Shown: positions 62,481-64,000 of the stretch, in pieces
Position numbering within the stretch: position 1 is the first letter of the stretch
How the letters are laid out: the number at the start of each line of letters is the position of its first letter
From: Boudabousia marimammalium
GTDB taxonomy: Bacteria > Actinomycetota > Actinomycetes > Actinomycetales > Actinomycetaceae
Length of the DNA: 64,000 nt
Assembly (NCBI RefSeq): GCF_001936115.1
Contig: NZ_MPDM01000003.1
Span: 186,386-250,385, forward strand
Direction of reading: 5' to 3'
Notes under the pieces: model-generated
The model's input: the letters and a program-made list of their open reading frames with translations, nothing else
Told to the model about the DNA's origin: nothing
The model's database searches: none
Translations under genes and position numbers: made by a program

Positions 62481-63922
62481 TAGCCAACGGATCCTTCCAT
62501 TTGCAGTTCAATAAGTCGGTTCAGCTCTAGCGCGTACTCCATGGGGAGCTCACGAGCGATTGGCTCCACGAAACCACGCACGATCATTGCCATTGCTTCG
62601 GTTTCCTCCATGCCTCGGCTCATCAGGTAGAAGAGCTGGTCTTCGCTGACTTTAGAGACCGTAGCCTCGTGTCCCATTTCAACGTCATCGGTACGCACAT
62701 CTACATATGGGTAGGTGTCAGAACGTGAAATCTGGTCAACCAGCAAGGCATCACACAGTACGTTGGACTTGGCGTGATGGGCACGAGCCATCACCTGCAC
62801 TAATCCACGATAGGCACTCCGTCCGCCATTGCGAGCCACCGATTTCGAGACGATTGAGGAGGAGGTGTGGGGCGCCATATGCACCATCTTGGCACCGGTA
62901 TCTTGATACTGGCCTTCACCGGCGAAAGCGATGGACAGAGTTTCACCGCGAGAATGCGGACCCATCAGGTAAACAGCCGGGTATTTCATAGTGACCTTAG
63001 AGCCAATATTGCCATCTACCCACTCCATTACGCCGCCTTCTTCTACGACGGAACGCTGTGTCACCAGGTTATACACGTTATTTGACCAGTTTTGGATGGT
63101 GGTATAGCGAACGCGAGCGTTTTTCTTGACGAAGATTTCGACCACTGCAGCGTGCAGTGAATCGGTGTCGTAAATCGGGGCGGTACAGCCCTCAACGTAA
63201 TGAACATATGAGCCTTCATCCGCGATAATCAAAGTGCGCTCAAACTGACCCATATTTTCGGTATTAATGCGGAAGTAAGCTTGGAGGGGAATCTCCACAT
63301 GCACGCCCTTCGGGACGTACACGAAAGAGCCACCGGACCATACCGCGGTGTTTAGAGCAGCAAACTTGTTGTCTCCGGCAGGTACGGCTTTGCCAAAGTA
63401 CTCTTGGAAGATTTCAGGGTATTCACGTAATCCAGTATCAGCGTCGAGGAAGAGGACCCCCTGTTTTTCTAAGTCTTCGCGAATCTGATGGTAAACCACT
63501 TCAGATTCATACTGGGCGGCAACACCAGCAACTAGGCGTTTCTTCTCTGCCTCTGGAATACCAAGTTTGTCATAGGTACGTTTGATATCTTCCGGAAGAT
63601 CTTCCCAGGTCTGAGCCATCTTCTCCGTAGATTTAACGTAGTACTTAATCTTGTCAAACTCGAGATCGGAAAGATCTGCACCCCAAGCAGGCATCGGCTT
63701 AGCTTCATAAGTCTCTAGTGCCTTGAGACGGCGCTGGAGCATCCATTCTGGTTCGTTCTTGCGACCAGAGATATCGAGAACAGTCTGCTTAGTGAGGCCG
63801 CGTGGCGCGCTTTGGCCTGCAGTATCAGAATCGTGCCAGCCGTACTCGTAGGCACCGATAGATGCAATAATCTCTTCATCAGATTGTTGGGCATCCACAG
63901 GTGGAGTAGGTGATGGAGTCAT
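62480..63922 (-). CDS. sufB: Fe-S assembly scaffold protein SufB
   Basis: SufB is the main scaffold on which the new cluster forms. This 480-residue protein has [20 protein letters not shown] near residue 57, [26 protein letters not shown] (sulfur-acceptor Cys region) and the C-terminal block [45 protein letters not shown] lies 6 nt before the ATG, and the ATG overlaps the stop of an upstream reading frame (ATGA). It heads the SUF operon visible here. Confidence 0.97.
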   Translation of the reverse strand: MTPSPTPPVDAQQSDEEIIASIGAYEYGWHDSDTAGQSAPRGLTKQTVLDISGRKNEPEWMLQRRLKALETYEAKPMPAWGADLSDLEFDKIKYYVKSTEKMAQTWEDLPEDIKRTYDKLGIPEAEKKRLVAGVAAQYESEVVYHQIREDLEKQGVLFLDADTGLREYPEIFQEYFGKAVPAGDNKFAALNTAVWSGGSFVYVPKGVHVEIPLQAYFRINTENMGQFERTLIIADEGSYVHYVEGCTAPIYDTDSLHAAVVEIFVKKNARVRYTTIQNWSNNVYNLVTQRSVVEEGGVMEWVDGNIGSKVTMKYPAVYLMGPHSRGETLSIAFAGEGQYQDTGAKMVHMAPHTSSSIVSKSVARNGGRSAYRGLVQVMARAHHAKSNVLCDALLVDQISRSDTYPYVDVRTDDVEMGHEATVSKVSEDQLFYLMSRGMEETEAMAMIVRGFVEPIARELPMEYALELNRLIELQMEGSVG

Positions 63923-64000
63923 CGATTTCCTTCCTTGATTGATGCTGCCGCTGCAGCTATACGCGTTCCTTTTCGAATTGTCGGCATGCCAACTGGAACG
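63919..64000 (-). CDS. C-terminal end of an upstream gene, possibly the suf-operon regulator
   Basis: An open minus-strand frame enters from the window edge, reads [20 protein letters not shown]... and stops at 63919, overlapping the sufB ATG by 4 nt. In many actinobacteria the sufR regulator gene precedes sufB in just this way. Only about 27 codons are visible, so the identity rests on position. Confidence 0.4.
   Translation of the reverse strand, partial: VPVGMPTIRKGTRIAAAAASIKEGNR

Overview
The window is a dense, mostly minus-strand stretch of a moderate-GC actinobacterial chromosome. The evidence is the Pup/PafA/Dop/Arc pupylation genes, an ANTAR (PdtaR-type) regulator, the actinobacterial orders polA-rpsA-coaE-uvrB-terC and glnE-glnA2, an ImuA'/ImuB/DnaE2 mutasome, a DUF4191 protein, a Corynebacterium-type GlgA facing GlgC, and a sufBDCSUT operon. 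Gene order and the modest GC suggest Actinomycetaceae (a Varibaculum/Mobiluncus-like organism), but the genus is only a guess. I see no insertion sequence, prophage, CRISPR array or rRNA. It reads as core chromosome with lineage-specific rearrangements.

Layout. 1-7.7 kb: a truncated CtpE-like P-type ATPase, TerC under a yybP-ykoY-type manganese riboswitch, UvrB, a divergent BCCT osmolyte transporter, and CoaE. 7.8-13.3 kb: ribosomal protein S1, DNA polymerase I, a hotdog thioesterase and PdtaR. 13.4-15.5 kb: a tRNA-Leu(CAA) with an unexpectedly short variable region, a 69-residue small protein and pyruvate kinase. 15.6-24.4 kb: an apparent operon uppP-trmI-arc-dop-pup-pafA-FKBP-like-lgt. The 20S proteasome genes prcBA, normally between pup and pafA, are absent, and Arc has lost the C-terminal proteasome-docking motif. 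24.5-28.1 kb: a very acidic small protein, an AIF/FSP1-like flavoprotein, a GNAT-pyrophosphohydrolase fusion, tRNA-Leu(GAG) and a HAD phosphatase.

28.1-34.1 kb: the SOS mutagenesis cassette imuA'-imuB-tdk-dnaE2. It has two near-identical LexA boxes, one lying over the dnaE2 start codon, and a thymidine kinase inside the cassette. 34.1-40.1 kb: a PEBP-family protein, TrmL, PepA, Lpd and a two-lipoyl-domain E2. 40.1-49.4 kb: a membrane-anchored pseudokinase-like protein, DUF4191, a glutamine-type ABC transporter, GlnE and a GlnA2-type glutamine synthetase. The transporter sits where other actinobacteria carry glnA1. 49.4-51.6 kb: a frameshifted SPFH (stomatin-like) gene, NfeD and an ABC ATPase. 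51.6-58.2 kb: GlgA/GlgC around a shared operator-like inverted repeat, a SixA-like phosphatase, an ABC-F protein and an acyl-CoA ligase. 58.2-64 kb: the SUF operon and the end of an upstream reading frame.

A recurrent regulatory theme is a TANNNT -10 hexamer placed 6-7 nt before the start codon in at least sixteen genes. This implies that leaderless mRNAs are a major initiation mode here. It also settles several start-codon choices.
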